Source: Paracoccaceae bacterium (lineage in GTDB: Bacteria; Pseudomonadota; Alphaproteobacteria; Rhodobacterales; Rhodobacteraceae). From it: a stretch of DNA of 54,073 bases. The DNA lies in contig JAIXSA010000140.1 in the NCBI GenBank assembly GCA_027484915.1, forward strand, positions 1 through 54,073, in the 5' to 3' direction. The notes under the pieces were generated by a model that made no database searches, was not told the DNA's origin, and worked only from the letters and a program-made list of their open reading frames with translations. This document shows positions 26,042 through 34,693 of this stretch, one piece after another; the stretch's first letter is position 1; each line of letters starts with the position of its first letter. The position numbers were made by a program, and so were the translations under genes.

Positions 26042-26866
26042 ATGACGCAAGTGCTTGCCCTGAACGACAGCCGCCAGATCCCGCAGCTGGGGTTCGGCCT
26101 CTGGCAGGTCCCGGCAGCAACCACGGCCGAGACCACGGCGACCGCCCTGCGGATGGGCTACCGGCTGGTCGACGGCGCGGCGATCTATGGTAACGAGGCA
26201 GGCCAGGGTGACGGCATCCGGCGATCGGGCCTGCCGCGTGAAGACATTTTCGTCACCACGAAGGTCTGGAACAGCGAGCAGGGGTTCGACAAGACGCTCC
26301 GCGCCGCCGACGGGAGCCTGAAGCGGCTGGGCCTTGACCAGGTCGATCTCCTTCTCATCCACTGGCCCTGCCCGGCCCAGGACCTCTATCTCGACAGCTG
26401 GCGCGCGCTGATCCGTCTGCAGAAGGAGGGCAAGGCCCTGTCCATCGGGGTGTCCAATTTTCAGGAGCCGCATCTGGAGCGGATCATCGGCGAGACCGGC
26501 GTCACCCCCGTCCTGAACCAGGTGGAGATCAACCCGCGACTGCAGCAGCCCGGACTGCGGGCGTTCCACGACAAGCACAAGATCGTCACGCAAAGCTGGA
26601 CCCCCCTTGGTCAGGGCCGCAGCTTCGACGCCGCTCCGGTGCAGGCGGCGGCGACGCGCGCGGGGAAGACCCCGGCCCAGGTGATCCTGCGCTGGCATGT
26701 CCAGATCGGGGCTTCGGTCATCCCGCGATCCACACGCGAGGCGGGGTTGCGCGAGAACCTTGACCTGTTCGACTTCGCGCTCACCGACGCCGAGATGGCC
26801 GCCATCGCCGCGCTGGACGAGGGCGCGCGCTGCGGCCCCGATCCGGCGCGGTTCAACATGGCTTGA
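26042..26866 (+). CDS. Aldo/keto reductase (2,5-diketogluconate reductase-like)
   Basis: A 274-residue NADPH-dependent oxidoreductase with the complete AKR tetrad: Asp44 and Tyr49 (RLVDGAAIYGNE), Lys74 (VTTKVWN) and His107 (LLIHWP). The C-terminal RWHVQIGASVIPRST is the cofactor-binding block. Length and motifs fit the DkgA/AKR5 group. The physiological substrate is open, probably a small aldehyde or keto sugar. It is a single gene 57 bases after the previous one. Confidence 0.92.
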   Translation: MTQVLALNDSRQIPQLGFGLWQVPAATTAETTATALRMGYRLVDGAAIYGNEAGQGDGIRRSGLPREDIFVTTKVWNSEQGFDKTLRAADGSLKRLGLDQVDLLLIHWPCPAQDLYLDSWRALIRLQKEGKALSIGVSNFQEPHLERIIGETGVTPVLNQVEINPRLQQPGLRAFHDKHKIVTQSWTPLGQGRSFDAAPVQAAATRAGKTPAQVILRWHVQIGASVIPRSTREAGLRENLDLFDFALTDAEMAAIAALDEGARCGPDPARFNMA

Positions 26867-26966
26867 CGCACGCCGGGGACAAATCCTTGGGACAGGTTTC
26901 CCGGCCTTGCTGACCCTGCGGCACCCGACCTACCGTCCCGGCGACATCAACCGAAAGGCCCCGCCG

Positions 26967-28598
26967 ATGCGCGTCCTCATTGCCGCCCTGCTTGCGACCA
27001 CCGCCCTGCCCGCCTGGGCCGACACAATCGCGGCCACCAGCCGCATCACCGCCGTTACCGTCTACCCCGACGGCGCCAAGCTGACGCGGGAGGTCACCTT
27101 CAGCGCCCCCTCCGCCGGGGCGCACGAGCTTCTGGTCACCGACCTGCCCTATGACAGCGATGCGGGGCTGATCCGGCTGGCCGCCCGGGAGGGGCTGCAA
27201 CTGGGTGCCTTCACCCTGCGCGCCGACCGGCTGCCCCCGCGCGCAGACCCGCTGACCGCAGCGCAGGTCGCCGCGAAGGCCGCGGTGGAGGAGGCCGAGG
27301 CCGCCGCCGGTCAGGCACAGCTGGCGCTGGAGGCGATCACCGCGAAGGTCGAGGCAGCCGAGGCTCAGGTGCGGTTCCTGTCGTCCTTCACCGGGGCCCT
27401 GCCGGATGGGGCGACGCCCGAGACGATCAAGGCGATGGCCGGGATGATCGGGGCCGAGACGCTGGCCGCCCGGCAGGCTGCGCTGGCAGCCAAGGCCGAA
27501 TTGCCGCCCGCCCAGAAAGCCGTCACCGAAGCGCAAGAGGCCGTGGCCAAGGCGCAGGCGGCCTTCGACGCGCTGCCTTCGGTCGACATGGACTATACCG
27601 CGCTGTCGGTGGCGGTAACGGCATCGGTGGCTGGCGAGCAGACGGTCACCGTGACGCAATATGTCGGCAACGCGAGCTGGCAGCCGGTCTACGACCTGAA
27701 CCTGACGCGCGAAGGCGGCGACAAGCTTACGCTCGACCGTTCCGTCCTTGTCACCCAGTACACGGGCGAGGATTGGGACGGCGTGGCGCTGACGCTGTCA
27801 TCCTCGCGCCCCAGCGAACAGTCCGCGCCGTCGCAGCTTTGGCCAGAGCTGCGGTCCATCGGGCCGGAGGTCGACATCGAGGAGCTGGCCCGCAAGTCGA
27901 TGGGCGCTGCCGATGTGCTGTACGAGTCGGCACCCGCGACCGAGGCTGTTGCTGCCCCCATCACCGCAGGCATGGCCTATGAGGGCGACACGGTCGTCTA
28001 CCAGTATCCCGAACCGGTTTCCGTCGCCACGGGATCGGAAAACCTGCGCCTTGCGCTGGACAGCCTGGACTTTGCGCCCGTGGTGGAAGCCGTGGCCGTG
28101 CCGCGCCTGGACGACACCGCCTTCGTCACGGCAACCTTCACGAATGCCAGCGACGAGCCGCTGCTGCCGGGCCAGGCGATGCTGTTCCGCGAAGGGGTGC
28201 TGGTCGGCTCGACCATGCTGGACGTCATCGCCCCGGGGGTGGAGACCGACCTTGGCTTCGGCGCGATCGCGACGCTGCGCGTCAAGCGCGAGATGCCCAA
28301 GCGCGCTGGGGGCGAGACGGGGGTGTTCACCAGCGCCAACCAGCAGACAGAAAGCGCGGTGATCACGGTGGAGAACACCGGAACCGAGGCCTGGCGGCTG
28401 CGCATCCTGGACCAGGTGCCCTACAGCGAACAGGACGATCTGGAGGTCGAGGTCACCGCCTCGCCCGAGCCGACGGAAACCGACGTCGACGGCCAGCGCG
28501 GCATCCTGGCCTGGGAGTTCGACCTCTCGGCCGGGGGCAAGCAAAGCATCACCCTGGAACACAGCCTGACCTGGCCCGAAGGCATGGTCCTGCAGTGA
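26967..28598 (+). CDS. DUF4139 domain-containing secreted protein (MuiA-like)
   Basis: A 543-residue protein starting at the ATG at 26967, with signal peptide residues 1-18 (ending AWA|DT) and AAAGG upstream. The order is: a beta-rich N-terminal DUF4140 part with TAVTVYPDGAKLTREV, an Ala/Glu-rich coiled coil (about 95-195), then DUF4139 (about 200-540) with SWQPVYDLNL and YTGEDWDGVALTLSSSRP. The family is known as mucoidy inhibitor A-like; its molecular role is not established. It ends at a GNRA-loop hairpin. Confidence 0.85.
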   Translation: MRVLIAALLATTALPAWADTIAATSRITAVTVYPDGAKLTREVTFSAPSAGAHELLVTDLPYDSDAGLIRLAAREGLQLGAFTLRADRLPPRADPLTAAQVAAKAAVEEAEAAAGQAQLALEAITAKVEAAEAQVRFLSSFTGALPDGATPETIKAMAGMIGAETLAARQAALAAKAELPPAQKAVTEAQEAVAKAQAAFDALPSVDMDYTALSVAVTASVAGEQTVTVTQYVGNASWQPVYDLNLTREGGDKLTLDRSVLVTQYTGEDWDGVALTLSSSRPSEQSAPSQLWPELRSIGPEVDIEELARKSMGAADVLYESAPATEAVAAPITAGMAYEGDTVVYQYPEPVSVATGSENLRLALDSLDFAPVVEAVAVPRLDDTAFVTATFTNASDEPLLPGQAMLFREGVLVGSTMLDVIAPGVETDLGFGAIATLRVKREMPKRAGGETGVFTSANQQTESAVITVENTGTEAWRLRILDQVPYSEQDDLEVEVTASPEPTETDVDGQRGILAWEFDLSAGGKQSITLEHSLTWPEGMVLQ

Positions 28599-28623
28599 TC
28601 CCTCCCGCCCTGCAGCGGAAGAA

Positions 28624-28645
28624 GGCCGGGCCGCAAGGTCCGGCC
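28624..28645 (+). terminator. Hairpin after the DUF4139 gene
   Basis: GGCCGGGCC (28624-28632) and GGTCCGGCC (28637-28645) form nine base pairs (one G-U) around a GCAA tetraloop. CTTGCCGTTGCG follows, so a T run is nearly absent; it may be a 3' end stabiliser as well as a terminator. Confidence 0.55.
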
Positions 28646-28689
28646 CTTGCCGTTGCGTCACCCGCCAGAGTTGCCTTGCGCCGACTGAC

Positions 28690-28740
28690 TTCACGTCAGG
28701 CAGGCTTCTGACGTGACGTCATAGTGACGTTAACGTCAAC
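28690..28740 (+). promoter_or_regulatory. Operator array of TGACG/CGTCA half-sites before the MerR gene
   Basis: Within 50 bases lie a half-site in TTCACGTCAGG (28690-28700), the overlapping symmetric sites TGACGTGACGTCA (28709-28721), and the perfect 14-base palindrome TGACGTTAACGTCA (28725-28738). They sit 70-120 bases before the MerR-family start. MerR regulators of fatty-acid and branched-chain amino-acid degradation (LiuR type) bind palindromes of this general size, so self-regulation of the operon is a reasonable inference. Confidence 0.6.
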
Positions 28741-28809
28741 TGCTCTGGTATTCATGTCCCTGGGTTTGCATCTGCCGGCCATGATGCACTCCCCACGACG
28801 AGCCCGACC

Positions 28810-29211
28810 ATGAAATCTGACGTTCCGACCGACGTGATGACCATCCGCGAGATGTGCGATGCCTATGACGTCACGCCACGTACCCTGCGCTTCTACGAGG
28901 CGAAGGAATTGCTGACCCCGATCCGCGTGGGGACCCGGCGGCTGTTCACCCGGCGCGACCGGGCCCGGCTGGCGCTGATCCTGCGCGGCAAGCGCTTCGG
29001 CTTCAGCCTGGAGGATATCCGGCAGACGCTGGACCTTTACGACCGCGACGGCGGCCTGACCGCCCAGCGTCAGAAGGCCTATGACCTGGCGGTGAAGCGG
29101 TTGGCAGAGATGGAGGCCCAGCGCGCCGAGCTGGACCTGGCGATCGCGGATCTGAAGGCCGAACTGAAGGAAGCCGAAGCCAAGGGCCTTGTGTCCAACC
29201 GCGCGGCCTGA
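28810..29211 (+). CDS. MerR family transcriptional regulator (LiuR-like)
   Basis: A 133-residue regulator. Residues 10-75 are the MerR winged helix (MTIREMCDAYDVTPRTLRFY...TRRLFTRRDRARLALILRGK) and about 80-125 a long dimerisation coiled coil (AEMEAQRAELDLAIADLKAE). There is no Cys-rich metal site. The size and its place directly before an acyl-CoA dehydrogenase and thiolase fit LiuR-type repressors of acyl-CoA degradation, which respond to acyl-CoA compounds; the effector here is inferred. No strong ribosome site precedes the ATG at 28810. The start at 28837 (MTIREM) is an alternative. Confidence 0.87.
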   Translation: MKSDVPTDVMTIREMCDAYDVTPRTLRFYEAKELLTPIRVGTRRLFTRRDRARLALILRGKRFGFSLEDIRQTLDLYDRDGGLTAQRQKAYDLAVKRLAEMEAQRAELDLAIADLKAELKEAEAKGLVSNRAA

Positions 29212-29256
29212 CCGACACGCGCCCCCAGGCGCGACCGACAGAGGGAAGAGAACAAG

Positions 29257-31029
29257 ATGCCAAGCTATACCGCCCCCGTGAAGGACATGCAGTTCGTGCT
29301 GCATGACGTCCTGAAGGTCTCGGACGCCGACATTCCCGGCTATTCCGACCTTGACCGCAGCTTCACCGAGGCGGTGTTCGACGAGGCGGCAAAGGTCGCG
29401 CAGGACATCCTGACTCCGCTGAACATCATCGGCGACGTCGAGGGCTGCGTGCTGGAGAACGGCGTCGTCCGAACGCCCAAGGGCTTCAAGCAAGCCTTCG
29501 ACAGTTTGCGCGAGGGCGGCTGGATGTCGCTGGACGCGGCCCCCGAATACGGCGGGCAGGGGCTGCCCTACCTGATGCACACGGCAGTGAACGAGACGTT
29601 CGTTTCAGCCAACATGGCCTTCAACATGTACCAGGGCCTGACCCACGGCGCCTATTCGGCGATCAAGGTGCACGGGACCGAAGAGCAGAAGGCGAAATGG
29701 CTGCCTAAGATGGTCTCATGCGAATGGACCGGCACGATGAACCTGACCGAGCCGCATTGCGGCACCGATCTGGGGATGATGCGGACCAAGGCCGAGCCGC
29801 AGGCGGACGGGTCCTACAAGATCACCGGGCAGAAGATCTTCATCTCGGCCGGCGACCACGACATGGCGTCGAACATCGTGCATCTGGTGCTGGCCAAGGC
29901 CCCCGGCGGTGGCGAGGGGACGAAGGGGATCAGCCTTTTCATCGTGCCGAAGTTCCTGGTGAACGAGGATGGCTCCTTGGGTGCGCGGAATGCCGTGTCC
30001 GTCGGCAAGGTCGAAGAGAAGATGGGCATCCACGGCAACGCCACCTGCGTCATGAACTACGACGGCGCGACGGGTTGGCTTCTGGGAGAGCTGCACAAGG
30101 GCATGAAGGCCATGTTCACCATGATGAACGAGGCCCGGCTTGGCGTGGCGCTGCAGGGCTATGCGGTGGCCGAGGCGGCGTATCAGAACGCTCTGACCTA
30201 TGCGAAGGACCGCCTGCAGGGCCGTGACGTGACCGGGGTGAAGAACCCGAACGGCCCGGCGGACCCGCTGATCGTCCACCCCGACATCCGCCGCAACCTG
30301 ATGGAGCAGAAAAGCTTTGGCGAAGGTGCCCGCGCCTGGGCCTACTGGAGCGCCACGCTGATCGACCGCGCCCACACCGGCGACGCGGCGGCGGACGGGC
30401 TGATCGGGCTGATGACTCCGGTCCTGAAGGGGTTCCTGACCGACAAGGGCTTCGAGATGGCGGTACAGGCCCAGCAGGTCTATGGCGGCCACGGCTATAT
30501 CGAGGAATGGGGCATGTCCCAGTTCGCCCGCGACGCCCGGATCGCCATGATCTACGAAGGCGCCAACGGCGTGCAGGCGCTGGATCTGGTGGGCCGCAAG
30601 CTGGCCACCGACGGCGGCAAGCATGTGATGGCGTTCTTTGAAATGGTGAAGGCCGAATGCAAGGCCCATGACGGCGACGACCGGATGAAGGGCTTCGTGG
30701 AGCCCTTGAAGGTGGCTTCGAAGGCGCTGCAGCAGGCGGGGATGTTCTTCATGCAGAACGGGATGAAGAACCCAAACGCGGCTTTGGCTGGCTCCTACGA
30801 CTTCATGCACATGATGGGCCATGTGTGCCTGGGCCTGATGTGGACCAAGATGGCGAAGGCCGCCTATGTGGCGCTGGATGCTGGCGCGCAGGACCGCGAC
30901 TTCTACGAGGCGAAGATCGCCACCGGCCGCTTCTACATGGCCCGCCAGCTTCCCGCCTGCGCGATGCACCTGATGCGCATCGAAAGCGGGGCCGAACCGG
31001 TCATGGCGCTGGCCGCCGAGGCGTTCTAG
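29257..31029 (+). CDS. Acyl-CoA dehydrogenase (long FadE/DmdC-like type)
   Basis: A 590-residue FAD enzyme oxidising acyl-CoA to enoyl-CoA. The FAD and substrate blocks are [17 protein letters not shown] and FISAGDHD. The catalytic base is Glu434 in [15 protein letters not shown]. It has the extra C-terminal domain (about 465-590) of the long subfamily that includes DmdC, the methylmercaptopropionyl-CoA dehydrogenase of marine Rhodobacterales, and FadE-like enzymes. Chain-length specificity cannot be read. GAGGGAAGAG lies before the ATG. It begins the catalytic part of the MerR-led operon. Confidence 0.92.
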   Translation: MPSYTAPVKDMQFVLHDVLKVSDADIPGYSDLDRSFTEAVFDEAAKVAQDILTPLNIIGDVEGCVLENGVVRTPKGFKQAFDSLREGGWMSLDAAPEYGGQGLPYLMHTAVNETFVSANMAFNMYQGLTHGAYSAIKVHGTEEQKAKWLPKMVSCEWTGTMNLTEPHCGTDLGMMRTKAEPQADGSYKITGQKIFISAGDHDMASNIVHLVLAKAPGGGEGTKGISLFIVPKFLVNEDGSLGARNAVSVGKVEEKMGIHGNATCVMNYDGATGWLLGELHKGMKAMFTMMNEARLGVALQGYAVAEAAYQNALTYAKDRLQGRDVTGVKNPNGPADPLIVHPDIRRNLMEQKSFGEGARAWAYWSATLIDRAHTGDAAADGLIGLMTPVLKGFLTDKGFEMAVQAQQVYGGHGYIEEWGMSQFARDARIAMIYEGANGVQALDLVGRKLATDGGKHVMAFFEMVKAECKAHDGDDRMKGFVEPLKVASKALQQAGMFFMQNGMKNPNAALAGSYDFMHMMGHVCLGLMWTKMAKAAYVALDAGAQDRDFYEAKIATGRFYMARQLPACAMHLMRIESGAEPVMALAAEAF

Positions 31030-31042
31030 GCTTCTGCCCGAG

Positions 31043-31064
31043 GGGCGGGCCATAAGGCCCGTCC
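31043..31064 (+). terminator. Intercistronic hairpin between acyl-CoA dehydrogenase and GST
   Basis: GGGCGGGCC (31043-31051) and GGCCCGTCC (31056-31064) pair over nine bases (one G-U) around ATAA. There is no T run. It probably marks a processing or stability element inside the operon rather than a full stop. Confidence 0.4.
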
Positions 31065-31088
31065 GACAGGTCACGGGAGAGACTGGCC

Positions 31089-31712
31089 ATGAAGCTGTAT
31101 TCCTTCGGCGAAAGCGGCAACGCTTACAAATGCGCCCTGGCGCTGGAGATGGCCGGGCTCGACTGGGAGCCCGTCTTCGTCGACTTCTTCAAGGGCGAGG
31201 CCCGCAGCCCCGAGTTCAAGGCGATCAACGAGATGGGCGAAGTCCCGGTGTTGATCGACGGCGACACCACGCTGACCCAGTCGGGGGTGATCCTGGACTA
31301 CATCAGCTCCAAGACCGGCAAGCTTGGAGGCAAGTCCGCTGCGGAACGGCGTGAGGTTCTGCGCTGGCTCTTCTGGGACAACCACAAGCTTTCCACCGCC
31401 ATCGGCACCACCCGCTTCCTGATGAACTTCCTGCCCGCCGACAAACGCCCCGAGGCGGTGATCCCCTTCCTGCAAGGCAGGCTCAAGGCCGCCTACACCG
31501 TGCTGAACGACCATCTTGCGGGCCGAAACTGGATCGCCGGTGAGGCCGTTACCATCGCTGACCTGTCGTGCTGCGGCTACCTCTACTACCCCGAGCCCTA
31601 CGGCTTTGCCCGCACCGACTGGCCGAACATCGACCGCTGGCTGGACCGCATCGCCGCCCTGCCCGCCTGGAAACACCCCTACGACCTGCTGACGCGGGCC
31701 TTTCCACAATGA
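31089..31712 (+). CDS. Glutathione S-transferase family protein
   Basis: A 207-residue protein with an N-terminal thioredoxin-like GSH domain (about 1-78: LYSFGESGNAYKCALALEMAG; EVPVLIDGDTTLTQSGVILDYI) and an all-helical C-terminal domain (about 88-205; WIAGEAVTIADLSCCGYLYY carries the conserved N-capping motif). Ser or Asn near residues 9-11 is the probable thiolate-stabilising residue. GSTs are frequent next to fatty-acid genes in Rhodobacteraceae, but the substrate is not known. Its stop overlaps the start of the small gene that follows. Confidence 0.9.
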   Translation: MKLYSFGESGNAYKCALALEMAGLDWEPVFVDFFKGEARSPEFKAINEMGEVPVLIDGDTTLTQSGVILDYISSKTGKLGGKSAAERREVLRWLFWDNHKLSTAIGTTRFLMNFLPADKRPEAVIPFLQGRLKAAYTVLNDHLAGRNWIAGEAVTIADLSCCGYLYYPEPYGFARTDWPNIDRWLDRIAALPAWKHPYDLLTRAFPQ

Positions 31713-31957
31713 ATACGGGATCGATTTTCCGGGCTCTGGGTCGGCGCATTCAAAGGCTCCAATATGGTGGAGACCTCGTCGCGAAGCATGAAATCAACCG
31801 ACAAGTGACGATCTGCCACCTTACCAATCCATTCAGCATCTACTTCGCCTTCAGATCTGAGACATCAGGCTGCATTTTGTCTGCAGACGAAGCCAGCGAG
31901 GTAGCGCGTCTGTTGGAACAGATTGTTGAGATCGAAAATCAAGGAGTAGCCCCATGA
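31709..31957 (+). CDS. Small unknown protein inside the beta-oxidation operon
   Basis: An 82-residue product I do not recognise. The ATG overlaps the GST stop, and its stop overlaps the thiolase ATG, so it is a genuine coupled gene. AAGGAG near 31942 serves the thiolase. The protein is soluble, with a basic N-terminus (GRRIQRLQYGGDL), a hydrophobic middle (HLTNPFSIYFAFRS) and an acidic helix at the end (ADEASEVARLLEQIVEIE). By eye the gene is about half G+C, well below its neighbours, which suggests later insertion into the operon. Confidence 0.65.
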   Translation: MNTGSIFRALGRRIQRLQYGGDLVAKHEINRQVTICHLTNPFSIYFAFRSETSGCILSADEASEVARLLEQIVEIENQGVAP

Positions 31958-33165
31958 CCGACGCCTTCATCTATGACGCCGTCCGCAGCCCCCGGGGCAA
32001 GGGCCGTCCCGACGGGTCGCTGCACGAGCTGACCGCTGTTGCCTTGTCGGCAAAGGTGCTGAACGCGTTGAAGGAACGGAACGGGCTGGAAGGCCACGCG
32101 GTTGAGGATGTGATCTGGGGGAATGTCACCCAGGTCGGCGAACAGGGCGGGTGCCTAGCGCGGTCGGCGGTGCTGGCTTCGGACCTCGACGAACGCATTC
32201 CGGGCCTTGCCATCAACCGGTTCTGTGCCAGCGGAATGGAGGCAGTGAACCTGGCGGCAAACCAAGTGAAGGGCGGTGCGGGCCACGCCTATATTGCCGG
32301 CGGGGTCGAGATGATGGGCCGCGTCGCGATGGGGTCAGACGGGGCGGCGATTGCCGTGGACCCGGGGCTGGCGATGAAGACCTACTTCGTGCCCCAGGGC
32401 ATCAGCGCGGACATCATCGCCACCGAATACGGCTTCACCCGCGACCAGGCCGACGCCTTGGCGATGGAATCCCAGCGCCGCGCCGCGCAGGCCTGGTCGG
32501 AAGGCCGGTTCGAGAAGTCGGTGCTGGTGATCAAGGACCAGAACGGCCTGCCGATCCTGGCCACCGACGAATACATGCGCCCCGGCACAGACATGCAGGC
32601 TTTGGGCGCGCTGCGGCCTGCCTTCAAGGAGATGGGCGAGGTGATGCCCGGCTTCGACAAGGTCGCGATGATGAAGTACCCGCATCTTGAACGGATCAAT
32701 CACATCCACCACGCCGGGAACTCCTCCGGGATCGTGGACGGGGCCGCCGCCGTGCTGATCGGCAATGCCGAGTTCGGGAAGGCCCACGGGCTGAAACCCC
32801 GCGCGCGCATCCGGGCGACGGCGAAGATCGGGACCGATCCGACGATCATGCTGACCGGCCCGGTTCCGGCGACGCAGAAGATCCTGAAGGACTCGGGCCT
32901 GCAGATCGGCGACATCGACCTGTTCGAGGTGAACGAGGCCTTCGCGTCTGTGGTTCTGCGTTTCCAGCAGGCCTTCGACGTCGATCCCGCGCTGGTGAAC
33001 GTCAACGGCGGGTCAATCGCGATGGGTCACCCCCTGGGTGCGACCGGCGCGATCATCATCGGGACCCTGCTGGACGAGTTGGAGCGGCAGGACAAAGAGC
33101 TTGGCCTAGCCACCCTCTGCATCGCCAGCGGCATGGGCGCGGCCACGATCATCGAACGGGTCTGA
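31954..33165 (+). CDS. fadA: Acetyl-CoA C-acyltransferase (thiolase)
   Basis: A 403-residue thiolase that splits 3-ketoacyl-CoA with CoA, the last step of beta-oxidation. The nucleophile is Cys91 ([12 protein letters not shown]), His359 lies in [13 protein letters not shown], and Cys389 in [12 protein letters not shown]. The last motif usually reads CxGGGxG; here Ala-Ser replaces two glycines, a mild variation. The C-terminus-to-fadJ order is interrupted by the five-gene cassette that follows. Confidence 0.92.
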   Translation: MTDAFIYDAVRSPRGKGRPDGSLHELTAVALSAKVLNALKERNGLEGHAVEDVIWGNVTQVGEQGGCLARSAVLASDLDERIPGLAINRFCASGMEAVNLAANQVKGGAGHAYIAGGVEMMGRVAMGSDGAAIAVDPGLAMKTYFVPQGISADIIATEYGFTRDQADALAMESQRRAAQAWSEGRFEKSVLVIKDQNGLPILATDEYMRPGTDMQALGALRPAFKEMGEVMPGFDKVAMMKYPHLERINHIHHAGNSSGIVDGAAAVLIGNAEFGKAHGLKPRARIRATAKIGTDPTIMLTGPVPATQKILKDSGLQIGDIDLFEVNEAFASVVLRFQQAFDVDPALVNVNGGSIAMGHPLGATGAIIIGTLLDELERQDKELGLATLCIASGMGAATIIERV

Positions 33166-33324
33166 TGCAGATGCGCGACAGCGGTGGGCAAATTCCCGTG
33201 AACCGGGCGGAAGGCGGGACTGGCGTCGGTTTCGTCGTATCCGATGTCGCAATCCTACGTCGCGCGTTGGGTGATTCTCCCAAGCTGGATGCTTCTTCGG
33301 ATTGTTTCACAAGGCATTCGGGCC

Positions 33325-33750
33325 ATGCATTCCCAACTGACCGCCGAGTTGCGCGCGCGCGGACACCTGCTTTTGCAGGGGCGCATCGACGAGCTGATCG
33401 ACAACTACATCTTCCCGCTTCCGGTATTTCTGCCCGAGCAGCGGATGCTTCTCACCTGCCGGGCGCAGGGGCGCGCCGTCTTCTCGCTGCTACACGCATC
33501 GCTGAAGCGCACAGGCGTCACCACCCTGCAGCCACAGGTCCAGGCGGTCGAGCTGCCGCGTTCCGGGCGCTTTCGGGTCTGGGTCGACTGGCAGGAACGG
33601 GTGCTGCCGACAGCCGAGACGCGGGTCTCATCCGCGATCTACTACTTCCGGGTGACACGGCTTGGCCCTGGCATCGAGATGGTGGACTATACCCGCCTGT
33701 CGATGCCCGAGCTGCATCAGGAGTTCGAGGCACTCGCGCTGTCCGCCTGA
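33325..33750 (+). CDS. NTF2-like small protein N1
   Basis: A 141-residue protein without a recognised family. It begins MHSQLTAELRARGHLLLQGR and contains the helix-rich start RIDELIDNYIFPLPVFL followed by alternating beta strands (RFRVWVDWQERVLP; SSAIYYFRVTRLGPG). It shares the layout and scattered identities (D/E-x-Y-x3-LP, a long helix ending in GVT, then strands) with the proteins at 34268 and 35850, and I read all three as NTF2/SnoaL-like alpha+beta barrels. The start is chosen by alignment to those; an in-frame ATG at 33244 would add 27 residues. Confidence 0.65.
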   Translation: MHSQLTAELRARGHLLLQGRIDELIDNYIFPLPVFLPEQRMLLTCRAQGRAVFSLLHASLKRTGVTTLQPQVQAVELPRSGRFRVWVDWQERVLPTAETRVSSAIYYFRVTRLGPGIEMVDYTRLSMPELHQEFEALALSA

Positions 33751-33800
33751 CGTCGCGCGCCTTCCAGGTCGGGCGTCAGCCCAACCAAGAGGAATGACCG

Positions 33801-34271
33801 ATGCCCGTGATTGACCCTGCCAAGGTTCCGCTGAAGACCGGATCGATCTACCCCGAACCCTATGCCAGCATGATGCAGGGCCGGTCTTCGCTGCGCCTGG
33901 GCGAGGCCGGGGGGCTGACGCAGTTTGGCGTCAACCTCGTCACGCTGGAACCCGGCGCGCTGTCCAGTTTGCGGCACTGGCACCTGAAGGAAGACGAGTT
34001 CGTCATGGTCACCGAGGGCGAATGCACCCTGGTCCAGGACGCGGGCGAGACGGTGATGCGGCCCGGCGATTGCGCTGCCTTCCCGGCGGGTTCGACCGAC
34101 GGGCACCATTTCATCAACCGCACCGACCGGGCGGCGCGCTTCCTTGTGATCGGATCGAAGGCCCCGCGCGAGGTGGCGACCTATTCCGACGTCGACCTCG
34201 TCTGCGAGATCGAGGGGGGGAAGGCGCGCTTTACCTACAAGGACGGCAGCGACTGGACAGGGCCGCGATGA
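33801..34271 (+). CDS. Single-domain cupin protein C1
   Basis: A 156-residue cupin (COG3837-like). Motif 1 is PGALSSLRHWHLKEDEF, giving HxH and Glu ligands; motif 2 is PGDCAAFPAGSTDGHHFIN, giving PxG, His and Asn. All metal ligands are kept. GAGGAATGACCG precedes the ATG. Cupins of this type bind Fe, Mn or Ni and act as dioxygenases, isomerases or sensors; the substrate is unknown. Its stop overlaps the next gene's ATG. It is clearly homologous to both halves of the protein at 34690-35694. Confidence 0.85.
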   Translation: MPVIDPAKVPLKTGSIYPEPYASMMQGRSSLRLGEAGGLTQFGVNLVTLEPGALSSLRHWHLKEDEFVMVTEGECTLVQDAGETVMRPGDCAAFPAGSTDGHHFINRTDRAARFLVIGSKAPREVATYSDVDLVCEIEGGKARFTYKDGSDWTGPR

Positions 34272-34693
34272 GCCCGATTTCGATCTATCCGTCCGGGCTG
34301 GACGTGGTGACTGCTGCGGTCCCTGCGGGCGACCTCGATGCCTATGCTGCGATGATCGACCTGCCTTATCTGGTGCACGCCGGCACGGCAGACCTCTTGG
34401 TATCGGATCGCGAAGGCCTGAGGCCGACCTTCCAGGCGCTTGGCGACGGGCTTAGGGTGCGTGATGTCACGCAGTGCGAGAGGATTGCCCGCGCAGCCGG
34501 CTGTGTCGACCGTGACGGGATCGAGGACACCGCCCATTCGCATGTCGCCTCGCCCACGATCGTTCGCAGGGATGACCGCTGGCTGTTTTCGCAGGCGCGC
34601 TATCGATCTCTTCAGACACGCCGCTGGCCCTTCGCCGACGCGCAGGTGTTCGGGCATTTCGACCAGACGGCGGATGCGGAGACTGCCTCGTGA
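34268..34693 (+). CDS. NTF2-like small protein N2
   Basis: A 141-residue protein similar in plan to N1 and N3: DLDAYAAMIDLPYLVHAG at the start, a helix EGLRPTFQALGDGLRVRDVT, then strands ending RWLFSQARYRSLQT. The ATG overlaps the C1 stop, and the last codon runs into the GTG start of the double cupin, so all three are coupled. No catalytic motif can be named. It has no signal peptide. Confidence 0.65.
   Translation: MSPISIYPSGLDVVTAAVPAGDLDAYAAMIDLPYLVHAGTADLLVSDREGLRPTFQALGDGLRVRDVTQCERIARAAGCVDRDGIEDTAHSHVASPTIVRRDDRWLFSQARYRSLQTRRWPFADAQVFGHFDQTADAETAS

Noticed and set aside
29257-31029. Firm assignment of the acyl-CoA dehydrogenase as DmdC (DMSP demethylation pathway)
   Set aside because: The long subfamily also holds general FadE-like enzymes; no dmdB or dmdD neighbour is present, so only the family is stated.
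33165-33797. Alternative plus-strand frame after the thiolase gene, starting at an ATG overlapping its stop
   Set aside because: The product is low-complexity (many Arg, Ala, Gly), while the other frame aligns with the N2 and N3 proteins.
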